From assembly GCA_947623825.1 (NCBI GenBank), contig CANQHQ010000009.1:1-42574 (forward strand): a stretch of DNA of 42,574 nt, given 5' to 3'. A program made the translations under genes and the position numbers. Position 1 is the first letter of the stretch. Each line of letters begins with the position of its first letter. Shown here one piece after another: positions 31,729 to 39,186 of this stretch. The notes beneath the pieces were generated by a model that was not told the origin of the DNA, made no database searches, and worked only from the letters and a program-made list of their open reading frames with translations. The DNA comes from an uncultured Bacilli bacterium (GTDB lineage Bacteria > Bacillota_I > Bacilli_A > RF39 > UBA660).

Positions 31729-32874
31729 ATGAGAAAAAGAATTTGGACATGGATTTTGTTTTCTTTCTTACTAATAGGAATTCCTTTGATTGGAAAGGCT
31801 GCACCAAGCGAGGTACAAATCAAAAATATTTCGTTGGCAGGTCCGACGCAAGCAACCGTCAATCAAGATTTTTCCTTGTCTTTCAGTATGAGTTTTTCAG
31901 GTCTAAAAAAGGGAACGAATGATACGTTAGGAGTCTATGCCGTAGCCTTTCATTTGGATATAGATGACAGTATTGTTTCTGTGACAAGCGCATCCTCTAA
32001 TTCGAATACATGGGATACGGAGCTTTATAAAGGCGATGGAAAATATTATATTTTAAGTACAGTAAGTGACACAAATTACGAAAGAAATAAGTGTATCGAT
32101 GATTTTTCTTATTGTGCCGACTATATCATCTCGATTCATTTTCTTGTCAAGGACACGGAAAAAGAAAGTATTTCAATTGGAATGGACGAATCAAAAGTCC
32201 TTCTTCTTCCAATGTTAACAGAAGTAGAAAATTATTCCGAAGAGGAACTGCTAGACATGGTAAAAACTGTAGAGTATGCGCCCAAGAAAACTCAAACCAT
32301 TCGTGTTTTGAAAGCGCAATCTCCAACACCAACACCGAGTCCGAGTGCGACTCCCTCTACTGAACAAAGTCCTTCGCAAGAAGAACCAAAAGACAAGCCA
32401 ACAGTAGCGGAAAAGGAGGAAAAGTCAAACAATAATTATTTAAAATCATTAGAAATTGAAAATTATAAAATTGATTTCAAAAAAGAGAAAAAGAAATATA
32501 GTATCACCGTAGAGGAAGAAGTAAATCAAGTCCAAGTTACGGCAACCCCAGAAGATGAAAAGGCAACTTACAAGATTTTAGGAGCCGAAGATATTCGTGG
32601 AAACGATAAAAAAATTGAAATTGTTGTAACAGCTGAAAATGGAGAAACCACAAATTATATCATTGAAGTAAAAAATACAAAGAATGACTTAGAAGAGAAT
32701 GAGACAATCGTCAAAACAAAAAAAGAGGACAAGAAGAAAACTTGGAAACCGACCGAAAAAGAAAAACAAGCCATTCTGATTGGAGGAAGTGCCATCGCTA
32801 TTATTTTATTGATTGTCTTCATCATCAATTTTAGGGGAAATCGTAAAATTGATAAGGCACTCGATCAAATGTAG
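31729..32874 (+). CDS. Surface protein with cohesin-like and cadherin-like beta domains
   Basis: Signal peptide (residues 1-23, ILFSFLLIGIPLIGKA, cleavage at KAA), then a beta-sandwich of about 150 residues that looks cohesin-like, a Pro/Ser/Thr linker (SPTPTPSPSATP), a cadherin-like beta-sandwich repeat (about 235-320, YLKSLEIENYKIDF and VQVTATPEDEKATY with the closing NYIIEV), a charged spacer and a C-terminal membrane helix (about 342-362). It is therefore anchored in the membrane and displayed outside. The start at 31729 is chosen because GAGGTG is 4 nt upstream; an in-frame ATG at 31717 lacks a site. Role probably adhesion or envelope structure. Confidence 0.85.
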   Translation: MRKRIWTWILFSFLLIGIPLIGKAAPSEVQIKNISLAGPTQATVNQDFSLSFSMSFSGLKKGTNDTLGVYAVAFHLDIDDSIVSVTSASSNSNTWDTELYKGDGKYYILSTVSDTNYERNKCIDDFSYCADYIISIHFLVKDTEKESISIGMDESKVLLLPMLTEVENYSEEELLDMVKTVEYAPKKTQTIRVLKAQSPTPTPSPSATPSTEQSPSQEEPKDKPTVAEKEEKSNNNYLKSLEIENYKIDFKKEKKKYSITVEEEVNQVQVTATPEDEKATYKILGAEDIRGNDKKIEIVVTAENGETTNYIIEVKNTKNDLEENETIVKTKKEDKKKTWKPTEKEKQAILIGGSAIAIILLIVFIINFRGNRKIDKALDQM

Positions 32875-32916
32875 AAAAAATTGATGATAGAATATCAACT
32901 AGAAGGGAAGAATTCT

Positions 32917-33300
32917 ATGATAAAAATAAAGGATAGGAGTTTTGAAACGTATCGTATCGAAGTGATATGGAAAAATTTTAGCGTTTCTAGTAAGAATGGG
33001 AAACACCAATCCGGAAAAGCCCCTTTGATTACTTTTTATCTAGATGATAGGATAGTCATCGAACTAGAACTCACATGTTCAAAAACCATGCTTTTAAATA
33101 CAAAAATAAATCAAAGAACAAACATAAGGGATTACTTGAGTGATATCACTATGGAAAAGGAAGAAGTTTGGAGTTCTCTTATTTTAGGAAAATATGATTG
33201 TAATATTACAAGAATCAATGAAAGAATGTTTCATTTGGATTTTTATGTTGAAGAGGAGAAGACCAGCCTATCCATAAATACAGATATAGAACTATTTTAA
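32917..33300 (+). CDS. Hypothetical 127-aa protein
   Basis: Unrecognised, soluble, beta-rich. AGAAGGG lies 9 nt before the ATG at 32917; in-frame TTG and ATG codons at 32881 and 32884 have no ribosome site. Only 42 nt separate it from the surface protein gene, so it probably ends that operon; a strong terminator follows. Confidence 0.7.
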   Translation: MIKIKDRSFETYRIEVIWKNFSVSSKNGKHQSGKAPLITFYLDDRIVIELELTCSKTMLLNTKINQRTNIRDYLSDITMEKEEVWSSLILGKYDCNITRINERMFHLDFYVEEEKTSLSINTDIELF

Positions 33301-33313
33301 TTATGAAGCGAAT

Positions 33314-33362
33314 ATTCTCTAGAAAAATGGAACAGGTATCCAATCATTCTAGGGAATTTTTT
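33314..33362 (+). terminator. Intrinsic terminator (plus strand)
   Basis: ATTCTCTAGAA (33314-33324) / TTCTAGGGAAT (33347-33357), one G-U pair, 22-nt loop, then six Ts. Confidence 0.8.
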
Positions 33363-33367
33363 AATAC

Positions 33368-33393
33368 AAAAAAATCATCTCTATAAGAGATGA
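33368..33393 (-). terminator. Intrinsic terminator of the KOW gene
   Basis: On the minus strand: TCATCTCT / AGAGATGA (33375-33382 and 33386-33393) with a 3-nt loop, followed by seven Ts (A-run 33368-33374). Confidence 0.8.
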
Positions 33394-33437
33394 CATCACA
33401 ACAGTATGAGTAATAGCACTGGTAAAACTAGAGAATT

Positions 33438-34145
33438 TTAGGAATTTTTGCTTATTTTATATTTAGTGAAACTATCCAATTCACAATCCGTTTTTTGACC
33501 AAATAAAATGAATTCTACCCTTATAGCCTCTTCATTCTTATCCAATACAACACCTTCCATTCCTTTAAATGGACCCGAGCATAATACAATCTTACTTCCT
33601 ACCTTAAGGGATTTTAAGTTCTTTCGAATGCGTTTCTTTTCTCTTTTTTCCCGTTTCTTGGCTAATTTAGGAAACCATACATCATCAAGAGTAATATGCA
33701 ATGACTGAGGAGTAGGGTAGATTTCTGGATAAGGAATATCATAATAATTACTCAAAATAATGTATCTAGCATAAGGACTATGATCGATAAAATAAGGAAA
33801 TACAGATTGAACATAACCAATTACTTCATCATGATTTTTATATTTTTTTAGATTCTGTACTTGTTCTCGAATATCATTCGTATTACCAATTAATTGATTC
33901 ACAAACGCAAGACCATTGGATAAGGGTAACTTAGGATAAAAACAATCAGGAATTTTTACCTCCTCCACATCTAAATCATAATAATACTTATCAATACAAT
34001 ATCTTTTATAGGGAGATAAATTTAATTGATTCAATGCCTTCATGTATCTTTTCACGGCTCTATGAGATTTGAATTTCTTGAGTAAAGCCAATTGATCAAT
34101 CAGATTATCTTGTGAACTTAATAGAGTATCAATCAACTCTAACAT
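33438..34145 (-). CDS. KOW-domain protein with an internal N-terminal duplication, 235 aa
   Basis: The last 50 residues are a KOW domain like the one ending NusG/RfaH: KVGSKIVLCSGPFKGMEGVV, then RVEFILFG. KOW domains bind ribosomal protein S10, rRNA or RNA polymerase partners. The N-terminal 180 residues do not look like the NGN domain of NusG. Instead they hold two related halves: LALLKKFKSHRAV, SPYKRYCIDKYYYDL, CFYPKL against VQNLKKYKNHDEV, SPYARYIILSNYYDI, VWFPKL. A basic KKREKREKKRIRKN linker joins them to KOW. AGGAGGG ribosome site. It has its own extended -10 promoter and terminator. It could be a specialised transcription or translation factor for nearby accessory genes; this is inference. 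Confidence 0.85.
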   Translation of the reverse strand: MLELIDTLLSSQDNLIDQLALLKKFKSHRAVKRYMKALNQLNLSPYKRYCIDKYYYDLDVEEVKIPDCFYPKLPLSNGLAFVNQLIGNTNDIREQVQNLKKYKNHDEVIGYVQSVFPYFIDHSPYARYIILSNYYDIPYPEIYPTPQSLHITLDDVWFPKLAKKREKREKKRIRKNLKSLKVGSKIVLCSGPFKGMEGVVLDKNEEAIRVEFILFGQKTDCELDSFTKYKISKNS

Positions 34146-34168
34146 GTTGCCCTCCTTTCCTAAATGGC

Positions 34169-34177
34169 ATTATAACA
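34169..34177 (-). promoter_or_regulatory. Extended -10 promoter of the KOW gene
   Basis: Minus strand TG-T-TATAAT (ATTATA 34169-34174 on the plus strand), 23 nt before the ATG. Confidence 0.65.
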
Positions 34178-34227
34178 CATATTTGTTTTATTTGCTGAAC
34201 ACAGCGCGAACATAGATAAAATGCCAG

Positions 34228-34255
34228 AAAAAAAAGAGGATTTTGACTTCCTCTT
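34228..34255 (-). terminator. Terminator of the protease operon
   Basis: Stem AAGAGGA / TCCTCTT (34234-34240 and 34249-34255), 8-nt loop, with eight Ts in the minus-strand direction (A-run 34228-34235). It separates the protease pair from the KOW gene. Confidence 0.85.
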
Positions 34256-34261
34256 CTTTTT

Positions 34262-34624
34262 TTATTGATAATACAATAAAGATACTTCATTATTTAAGGT
34301 TGTTCCTGTGATATTATAACAAGCCATGGAACCACTTGTTTTATCATAAACAAATTGTTCCGATGCCGGTTCGCTGGTTCCTGCTGCCACAAAGACGTTG
34401 ATTCTTACTTGAGAACCATCAGGAATGGGAGAATCATGTAATAAATCGACTGTTCTTTCAGCAAATTGTAAAACATCTCTATATCCTGGTGTAAACCAAG
34501 TTTTCCACTGAGCCTCATAACTTACATCTCCTTTGTCATCCGTTTGCTTTTCACGATATTCAATTACAATTTGGGCAACAAAGGCTCCTCCATTTAAAAG
34601 TTTAAAATAACGTACGGAATTCAT
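34262..34624 (-). CDS. Unrecognised beta-rich protein, 120 aa, partner of the protease
   Basis: No signal peptide, no membrane helix, no cysteine pair. Pattern of beta strands: VRYFKLLNGGAFVAQIVIEY, QWKTWFTPGY, then DGSQVRINVFVAAG and SMACYNITGTTLNN, i.e. a likely beta-sandwich. Such compact strands occur in lipid- or carbohydrate-binding modules and pore-forming folds, but I cannot name the family. The start is taken at 34624 (AGGAGAG 8 nt upstream); it lies 1 nt after the stop of the protease gene, so the two are translationally coupled. It may be the substrate, effector or inhibitor of the protease. Confidence 0.75.
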   Translation of the reverse strand: MNSVRYFKLLNGGAFVAQIVIEYREKQTDDKGDVSYEAQWKTWFTPGYRDVLQFAERTVDLLHDSPIPDGSQVRINVFVAAGTSEPASEQFVYDKTSGSMACYNITGTTLNNEVSLLYYQ

Positions 34625-34625
34625 C

Positions 34626-35450
34626 TTATTCACTCTCCTTTGCTAGAGATACCACATATTGATATAGATTATCAAATTCAGAATCAAATACAGGTGATAA
34701 TAAAACATTCGGTGTTTTTAAAGTCGTTGAGGCTCCATTTAAACCTACTACTGTTTCATTATCTTCTAAAACCCATGGACCTCCTGAGCAACCTGTAAGC
34801 ATTCTGTTTCCTGGTAATCTCCATAAATTATTTCCTGATTTACTTACAGCGCCATTGATGAAAACCATTTGTGCACCTTCAAAGAAATTACCTGGATAAC
34901 CAAATGCATTTACTGTTTTGTTTGTTAAGTCCATATTTACCGCATATTGAAGTGGTTTTGAAACATTAGAATTTGAAGAAAGAATCGCAAAAGCATAGTC
35001 CCATCTACGACTTTTTTCTTTTACCCAATTTTGTTTTAAAACAATTTTTTTAAAAGCAATATCTTCTGATGATAACTCTCCCGTATAACAACGAGAAAAA
35101 AGAAAGTTTTCGGCAATGTCTCCGGTTTTACTATCTTGGACACAGTGCGCTGCTGTTAAAAGAATGTTACTTTGTCCCACGATACTCGCACTTCCGACAA
35201 AGTCTTTGTTGTCTAAGGTAAAAAATAATTTTCCTCCTGCCTCAAAAGGTCTTTTAGATAAGTCGGCTTCTTTTGGTTCTGTTGTTGCGGCATTTTCTCC
35301 TTCTACAAGACCAATTTCCGGTTCAAAGAATGTGTCAATGGCGATGGCATTCTTTTTCCTTTCTGGTGTCCAATAACTTAAAATTTGTTCTGGTGATAAA
35401 TCCAAATCGTCTAATTCAAAGGTGTTTACATTCGATAAATTTTCATTCAT
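34626..35450 (-). CDS. Trypsin/V8-like serine protease without signal peptide
   Basis: S1-family (V8-like) serine endopeptidase, 274 aa. Catalytic triad visible: H102 in LLTAAHC, D151 in RRWDYAFAI, S222 in TGCSGGPW. An 80-residue N-terminal extension (LSPEQILSYWTPERKKN) is not hydrophobic and looks like a propeptide or regulatory arm. Secreted V8-type proteases normally carry a signal peptide; here there is none, so the enzyme is probably cytosolic or exported by an unusual route. AGGAGG precedes the ATG. It is the first gene of a two-gene operon with the 120-aa beta-rich protein. Confidence 0.92.
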   Translation of the reverse strand: MNENLSNVNTFELDDLDLSPEQILSYWTPERKKNAIAIDTFFEPEIGLVEGENAATTEPKEADLSKRPFEAGGKLFFTLDNKDFVGSASIVGQSNILLTAAHCVQDSKTGDIAENFLFSRCYTGELSSEDIAFKKIVLKQNWVKEKSRRWDYAFAILSSNSNVSKPLQYAVNMDLTNKTVNAFGYPGNFFEGAQMVFINGAVSKSGNNLWRLPGNRMLTGCSGGPWVLEDNETVVGLNGASTTLKTPNVLLSPVFDSEFDNLYQYVVSLAKESE

Positions 35451-35478
35451 TTACTTTCCTCCTACTTTATATAATCAA

Positions 35479-35507
35479 ATTATATCGTAGTATTTTTGAA
35501 AAAACAA
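35479..35507 (-). promoter_or_regulatory. Promoter of the protease operon
   Basis: Minus strand TTGTTT (35502-35507), exactly 17 nt, TATAAT (35479-35484). Good match to a sigma-A promoter. Confidence 0.8.
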
Positions 35508-35522
35508 TTTATTCAAAGAAAA

Positions 35523-35539
35523 TTGTCATTTGTTGTCAT
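35523..35539 (-). promoter_or_regulatory. Tandem heptamers upstream of the protease promoter
   Basis: ATGACAA repeated twice with a 10-nt period on the minus strand (35523-35529 and 35533-35539), about 16-32 bp upstream of the -35. Direct repeats one helical turn apart are typical for activator or response-regulator binding. No regulator is identified. Confidence 0.4.
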
Positions 35540-35600
35540 AAATATTTAAACTTTTTCCAACACTTAGGATTAGATTATAATATAAAGGTGAGATTGGTAA

Positions 35601-35756
35601 TTTTATGACTTTTATTTTAATAGATATCTAAGAGAGTACTTTAGTTGGCTTGAAAATGAGACTGGTGTTGAAATATCCATATTAGGAACTGGTGCCAAAA
35701 ATGGAGAAAGAATTAAAAAAAGAATTGATCAGAAAGTAAAATCATTTTGTTTATAG
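35601..35756 (+). pseudogene. Gene remnant, possibly the 3' end of purA
   Basis: An open frame without a usable start, of about 50 codons ending in TAG. It contains FSWLENETGVEISILGTG, which resembles the C-terminal end of adenylosuccinate synthetase (helix, then GV-x-I-S-x3-G). A hairpin follows, like the terminator of a former gene. Upstream TTATAAT and AAAGGTG-like elements suggest it once had a promoter. The purA assignment is by eye and weak. Confidence 0.35.
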
Positions 35757-35766
35757 TAATATAATG

Positions 35767-35814
35767 AAATTCCCTAGGAAGTGGATAGTACATCAAAATA
35801 TCCTTGGGGATTTT
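35767..35814 (+). terminator. Imperfect terminator hairpin after the remnant
   Basis: About 12-13 paired bases with one mismatch between AAATTCCCTAGGA (35767-35779) and TCCTTGGGGATTT (35801-35813); the T tract is short. Confidence 0.5.
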
Positions 35815-35877
35815 GATTACAAAAAAATTATCTAGATAACGGATATTCATCTTTAAATTTATTTAATAGTTTCGTAT

Positions 35878-35911
35878 AAAAAAGGGCATAAAAACTCATT
35901 TTTATGCCCTT
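35878..35911 (-). terminator. Terminator of the signal-peptidase cluster
   Basis: Minus strand stem AAGGGCATAAAAA / TTTTTATGCCCTT with a short loop and a run of Ts. It overlaps the stop codon of the DUF5305-like gene. Confidence 0.9.
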
Positions 35912-36836
35912 ATACAGTTCTCTTTAAAATATAAACATAATAAGTATTACTGATAATCGTGTAGTAGTTATTTTGACAATGAAAGACGTTGATATTATGA
36001 TTGACTGCGATATTCATTAAATCCTTTAAATTAGTTAAATATATAGTATGATTACTATTGATATCAGGTTTATTTTGAACAACTATAATCATATCATGAT
36101 ATTCTTTTAAAATAGTCTCTTCATCATTTTTCTTGAATAAAATTTTACTTACTCCAAGAACGATAACTATAACGATAAAATCAAAGACGATTATCTTATT
36201 AAGATTATTATTTTGTGTATCATTTTTTAAGAAAGCATTATCTTCTTTCATCGCTATTTCTATAATATTTTCATTAATAGGAATGGTTAATAAGAGAGAA
36301 GGATTAGCTTGGCCACCCATTTTAATATTAAGTTTAATATATAAATAAGTTTCTGTTTTTACATTATAGTAGTCTTGAAAAGTTTTAACATAATTCACAA
36401 AATACGGATAATCTAAATTATAATTTTCTTTTATATTCATTTCTTCTTGCGTTATATTATTTCTGCTTTTTAAATGGAAATCCTTAGTCCAAATTAATTT
36501 CGTACCATTATCAGCATAGCTTTTTAGGGTAGCCGTAAGATCATAAGAATAATGAATGTTTTCTTCCTTTTTGTTTTTTAAATAGTAATCAAAATAGATA
36601 TCAATACTTTTAATTGAATTTGCAATGTAATAATGATTTGCTTCTATTTTATGGTTAGGAAAATAAATATTCGGTTTTAAAATAACTTCATAATACGTTT
36701 GATTTTTTAATTGATATTGATCATTTTTTTGAATATTTTTATGAAAATAGATTATTTCTAAAAGAAGAATTCCTATCAAAAGAATCATAATACTTAAAAT
36801 AATTAAGATTTTTATATTTTTTCTCTCTTTTTGCAA
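35910..36836 (-). CDS. DUF5305-like membrane protein, 308 aa
   Basis: N-terminal membrane helix (about 8-32), an extracellular domain with the DUF5305 pattern (YYEVILKPNIYFPNHK, then NSIKSIDIYFDYYL, YDLTATLKS and LIWTKDF), a second membrane helix (about 210-232, IIVFDFIVIVIVLGVSKIL) and a small cytosolic domain. DUF5305 proteins are known beside ER-type signal peptidases. The start is TTG at 36836, because AAGGAG stands 7 nt upstream inside the end of the peptidase gene; the in-frame ATG at 36863 lacks a site. One nucleotide separates it from the peptidase stop. Confidence 0.75.
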   Translation of the reverse strand: MQKERKNIKILIILSIMILLIGILLLEIIYFHKNIQKNDQYQLKNQTYYEVILKPNIYFPNHKIEANHYYIANSIKSIDIYFDYYLKNKKEENIHYSYDLTATLKSYADNGTKLIWTKDFHLKSRNNITQEEMNIKENYNLDYPYFVNYVKTFQDYYNVKTETYLYIKLNIKMGGQANPSLLLTIPINENIIEIAMKEDNAFLKNDTQNNNLNKIIVFDFIVIVIVLGVSKILFKKNDEETILKEYHDMIIVVQNKPDINSNHTIYLTNLKDLMNIAVNHNINVFHCQNNYYTIISNTYYVYILKRTV

Positions 36837-36837
36837 T

Positions 36838-37932
36838 TTAATTCTCCTTAGTAAAAAATTCATTTAACCAAATAGAAGGATAGCCTAAATATTGAATATG
36901 AAATTGATAAACACCTTTGATATCTTCTTTTTTTATTTTTATATAATCTACAGTATGATTCGCATCTCCTTTGGTAATATAATATTCATTGATACTTACA
37001 ACTCGATGAACGATCAATTGATTTTTATATTGAAAGACAATAATGTCTCCTGGTAAAATTTCTTCTTTCTTTTTGTAAATAACGACATCGCCTCTTCTAA
37101 AAGTAGGATTCATGCTGTTGGATAGAATAGCGATCGGTTGATAATTAAATACTCCAAGCATAAATAATACGAATAGAGTAGAAGTAATAATAGTGAAAGG
37201 ATAAAGTATCATTGCCGAATTTGTGAAAGAATGTATATTTTTTTTACTAAAAACAAAATGCCTAAATAAATAGTAAATAACCAAAACTTTAATAATCGCG
37301 AAAGAACCTTCCATAAACCAATTACTATAAGGAATCATTGGGAAAAGAATTTTAGGTACTTCATGAAAAATTCTAATAATGATAGGAATATTATAATGTG
37401 AATGGAAAGATAGATAGGTAAATAAAATGTTTTGAGCAATCATTGGTACAATGATAGAAATAAGATAATGGAAAAAAATAAGATTATGAGGAAGAAAAAA
37501 GATTTTAAAATTCATCTCACTTACGATAATAAGAATGGTTATGAAAGTCATAATCCCAAAATGGTTTTTATTACTTTTAATAAGCTCATAACGTACTGTT
37601 TCAATACCACATATAGGTAAAATAGTTTTCCACAAATTTTTAAAAGTATAAACGAATGTATGATCATAAGAACTTTTATAAAAATCAAAAAGAAAGCCAC
37701 TAGCTAAATAAAGTATGAGAAAAATAATAGAGATAGTTAAAGTAATATTCATTTCTTTTTTTCTTAGCAATTTTAAATCTTGATGATAAAAAGCGATTAG
37801 AAAACATAACCAAAATAATGGGTTAAGAAAATAAATATAAAAATGATTGGTATATAAGAAGATATGACTCAGTGTATAAATGGTTAAAAGAAAAAACAAT
37901 TTTTTATTTTTAAGAGTCTTCCTTTTGAACAT
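36838..37932 (-). CDS. Signal peptidase I, ER/SipW type, with polytopic N-terminal extension
   Basis: C-terminal 100 residues form a signal peptidase of the archaeal/ER (SipW) type: SNSMNPTFRRGDVVI (Ser273), LIVHRVV (His309, in place of the Lys of usual SPases) and YITKGDANHTVD (Asp323). Such enzymes process SipW-dependent preproteins like TasA. An unusual N-terminal part of about 260 residues carries roughly seven membrane helices; ordinary SipW has two helices and under 200 aa. Start assigned to ATG 37932, overlapping the upstream gene by 23 nt; the ribosome site there is weak, so the start is uncertain. Its substrate is probably the protein encoded just upstream. Confidence 0.88.
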   Translation of the reverse strand: MFKRKTLKNKKLFFLLTIYTLSHIFLYTNHFYIYFLNPLFWLCFLIAFYHQDLKLLRKKEMNITLTISIIFLILYLASGFLFDFYKSSYDHTFVYTFKNLWKTILPICGIETVRYELIKSNKNHFGIMTFITILIIVSEMNFKIFFLPHNLIFFHYLISIIVPMIAQNILFTYLSFHSHYNIPIIIRIFHEVPKILFPMIPYSNWFMEGSFAIIKVLVIYYLFRHFVFSKKNIHSFTNSAMILYPFTIITSTLFVLFMLGVFNYQPIAILSNSMNPTFRRGDVVIYKKKEEILPGDIIVFQYKNQLIVHRVVSINEYYITKGDANHTVDYIKIKKEDIKGVYQFHIQYLGYPSIWLNEFFTKEN

Positions 37933-38410
37933 ATTGAATGATTCCAGTTAAGGTTTTTGTTTTAACATCGGGAATACTTTCGGTATCTTTTACATAGGTT
38001 ACCATAATATTGAAAGTAGTTGAATCACCTGCATTTAAGTCCTTTTTAAGTTCAGAAGTAGTATAATTAATTTCTTCAATACCGTCAATTTCTTCAGTAA
38101 ATATAATCGTTTGTAATTCTGCATCAATCGTTCCTAAATTTTCTATGGTTACTTCATAAATAATCTCATCACCGGGTTTATTAAGTTTAGCTGAAAAGTT
38201 GATAGAATCTTCGGTAAAAGTAGGTGTTCCCGCATCACAACCATCTGGTACTTGAGTGGCTATTATATTTGTAATTCTGACATCCCACTCACCAGTGATT
38301 TCTGCAGTCCCATTAATAGTAAAGTCTGTCGCAAATATTGAATAACCAACGGCCATTAAAAGAATAGTTACAAGAAAGACTATAAGAATGATTATTTTAT
38401 TTTTACGCAA
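37910..38410 (-). CDS. Secreted protein with SipW-type signal peptide (TasA/camelysin-like)
   Basis: 166 aa. The N-terminus IIILIVFLVTILLMAVGYSI followed by FATDFTINGTAEITGEWDV is the SipW-dependent signal pattern (VGxxxxA-x-x-T-x-x-GTA) of TasA, CalY and relatives. The mature part is a beta-sandwich of about 130 residues with KPGDEIIYEVTIENLGTID, as in surface fibre proteins. TTG start at 38410 after AAAGGGGG, 7 nt upstream. It leads the operon with the signal peptidase and the DUF5305-like protein, a self-contained secretion module. It might form extracellular fibres; this is inference from family. Confidence 0.82.
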   Translation of the reverse strand: MRKNKIIILIVFLVTILLMAVGYSIFATDFTINGTAEITGEWDVRITNIIATQVPDGCDAGTPTFTEDSINFSAKLNKPGDEIIYEVTIENLGTIDAELQTIIFTEEIDGIEEINYTTSELKKDLNAGDSTTFNIMVTYVKDTESIPDVKTKTLTGIIQYVQKEDS

Positions 38411-38430
38411 CTTATATCCCCCTTTCTGTT

Positions 38431-38458
38431 TAGCATTTATGCTATCCTACTCATAATA
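38431..38458 (-). promoter_or_regulatory. Promoter -10 and dyad of the signal-peptide protein operon
   Basis: Minus strand -10-like TATTAT (ATAATA 38453-38458 on the plus strand). Between it and the ribosome site lies the dyad TAGCAT-TT-ATGCTA (38431-38444), a possible operator. No good -35. Confidence 0.35.
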
Positions 38459-39157
38459 TATACAGAAGTAAATAATTCGCATGGTTGTTTGGCTTGAGTT
38501 CACTAAGAAAGTTTAATAAATGAAAAATATAGATGGAGAAACAACAATACTAAAAATCTATTCAAATAAATGATTTCATGTTAGTTTCAAACTAAGAGCC
38601 ACGAAGAATTTGTTTGCTAATCATTATGATTGCAGTACTATATAGGAGTTTTTCAAAATAAAATGAAAGACAATACTAGGTCAATTTTCTAGTATTGTCT
38701 TTTTCTTTTTCGCAGATTTTTATCAAGCCTATAAATTTTGTATGGATGCAGACTCTTTTTCTTTACTTGTTTTATGGAAATTTTTACCATAAGATTTATA
38801 CACTATTAATAATTGCTGAAGAACCTTCGAGATTTTCTTTTAAAGCGTTCTGATAGCTGATATCAATTGTTTTATAATTAAAGATATTTAACGTTTTGTC
38901 ACAATGAAGGTTAGCGTTTGAAAAATGATTGTAATAGTGTAGTGGGAGTGCCAATCCGTTACTTACATATGAAAAAAACAAATGTCACATTATGAATGCA
39001 ACAATTTTTACTTTTGGAACAATAATTTTATTTATATTCGAAAAATGATACTCCCAAAATTGACTAAATCAACTAAATTAAATATATCAGATATAAAGGA
39101 TATTACAATAGTTTTAAGAAAATTAATTAGACTGTATATCAAAATAAACAGAAATTT
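38459..39157. other. Long stretch without a convincing gene
   Basis: About 700 bp between the signal-peptide protein and lemA. No open frame with a start and ribosome site is convincing. A 60-codon minus-strand frame at 38796-38981 begins at TTG without a ribosome site and is not recognised. The one clear element is the terminator at 38666-38709. Probably gene remnants; may contain a small RNA. Confidence 0.5.
38666..38709 (+). terminator. Orphan intrinsic terminator
   Basis: Perfect 14-bp stem AAAGACAATACTAG (38666-38679) / CTAGTATTGTCTTT (38689-38702), 9-nt loop, then a T-rich tract. One of the best terminators in the window, but no gene precedes it on the plus strand for more than 2 kb, apart from the small remnant at 35.6 kb. 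Confidence 0.85.
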
Positions 39158-39166
39158 GTTATAATT
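39158..39166 (+). promoter_or_regulatory. Extended -10 promoter of lemA
   Basis: TG-T-TATAAT (TATAAT 39161-39166), 20 nt before the ATG at 39187. Confidence 0.6.
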
Positions 39167-39186
39167 ATACTTGAGAGGTGATTGAT

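Noticed and set aside
38796..38981. 60-codon minus-strand frame in the gene-poor stretch
   Set aside because: TTG start without ribosome site and no recognisable family; kept only as part of the unassigned stretch.
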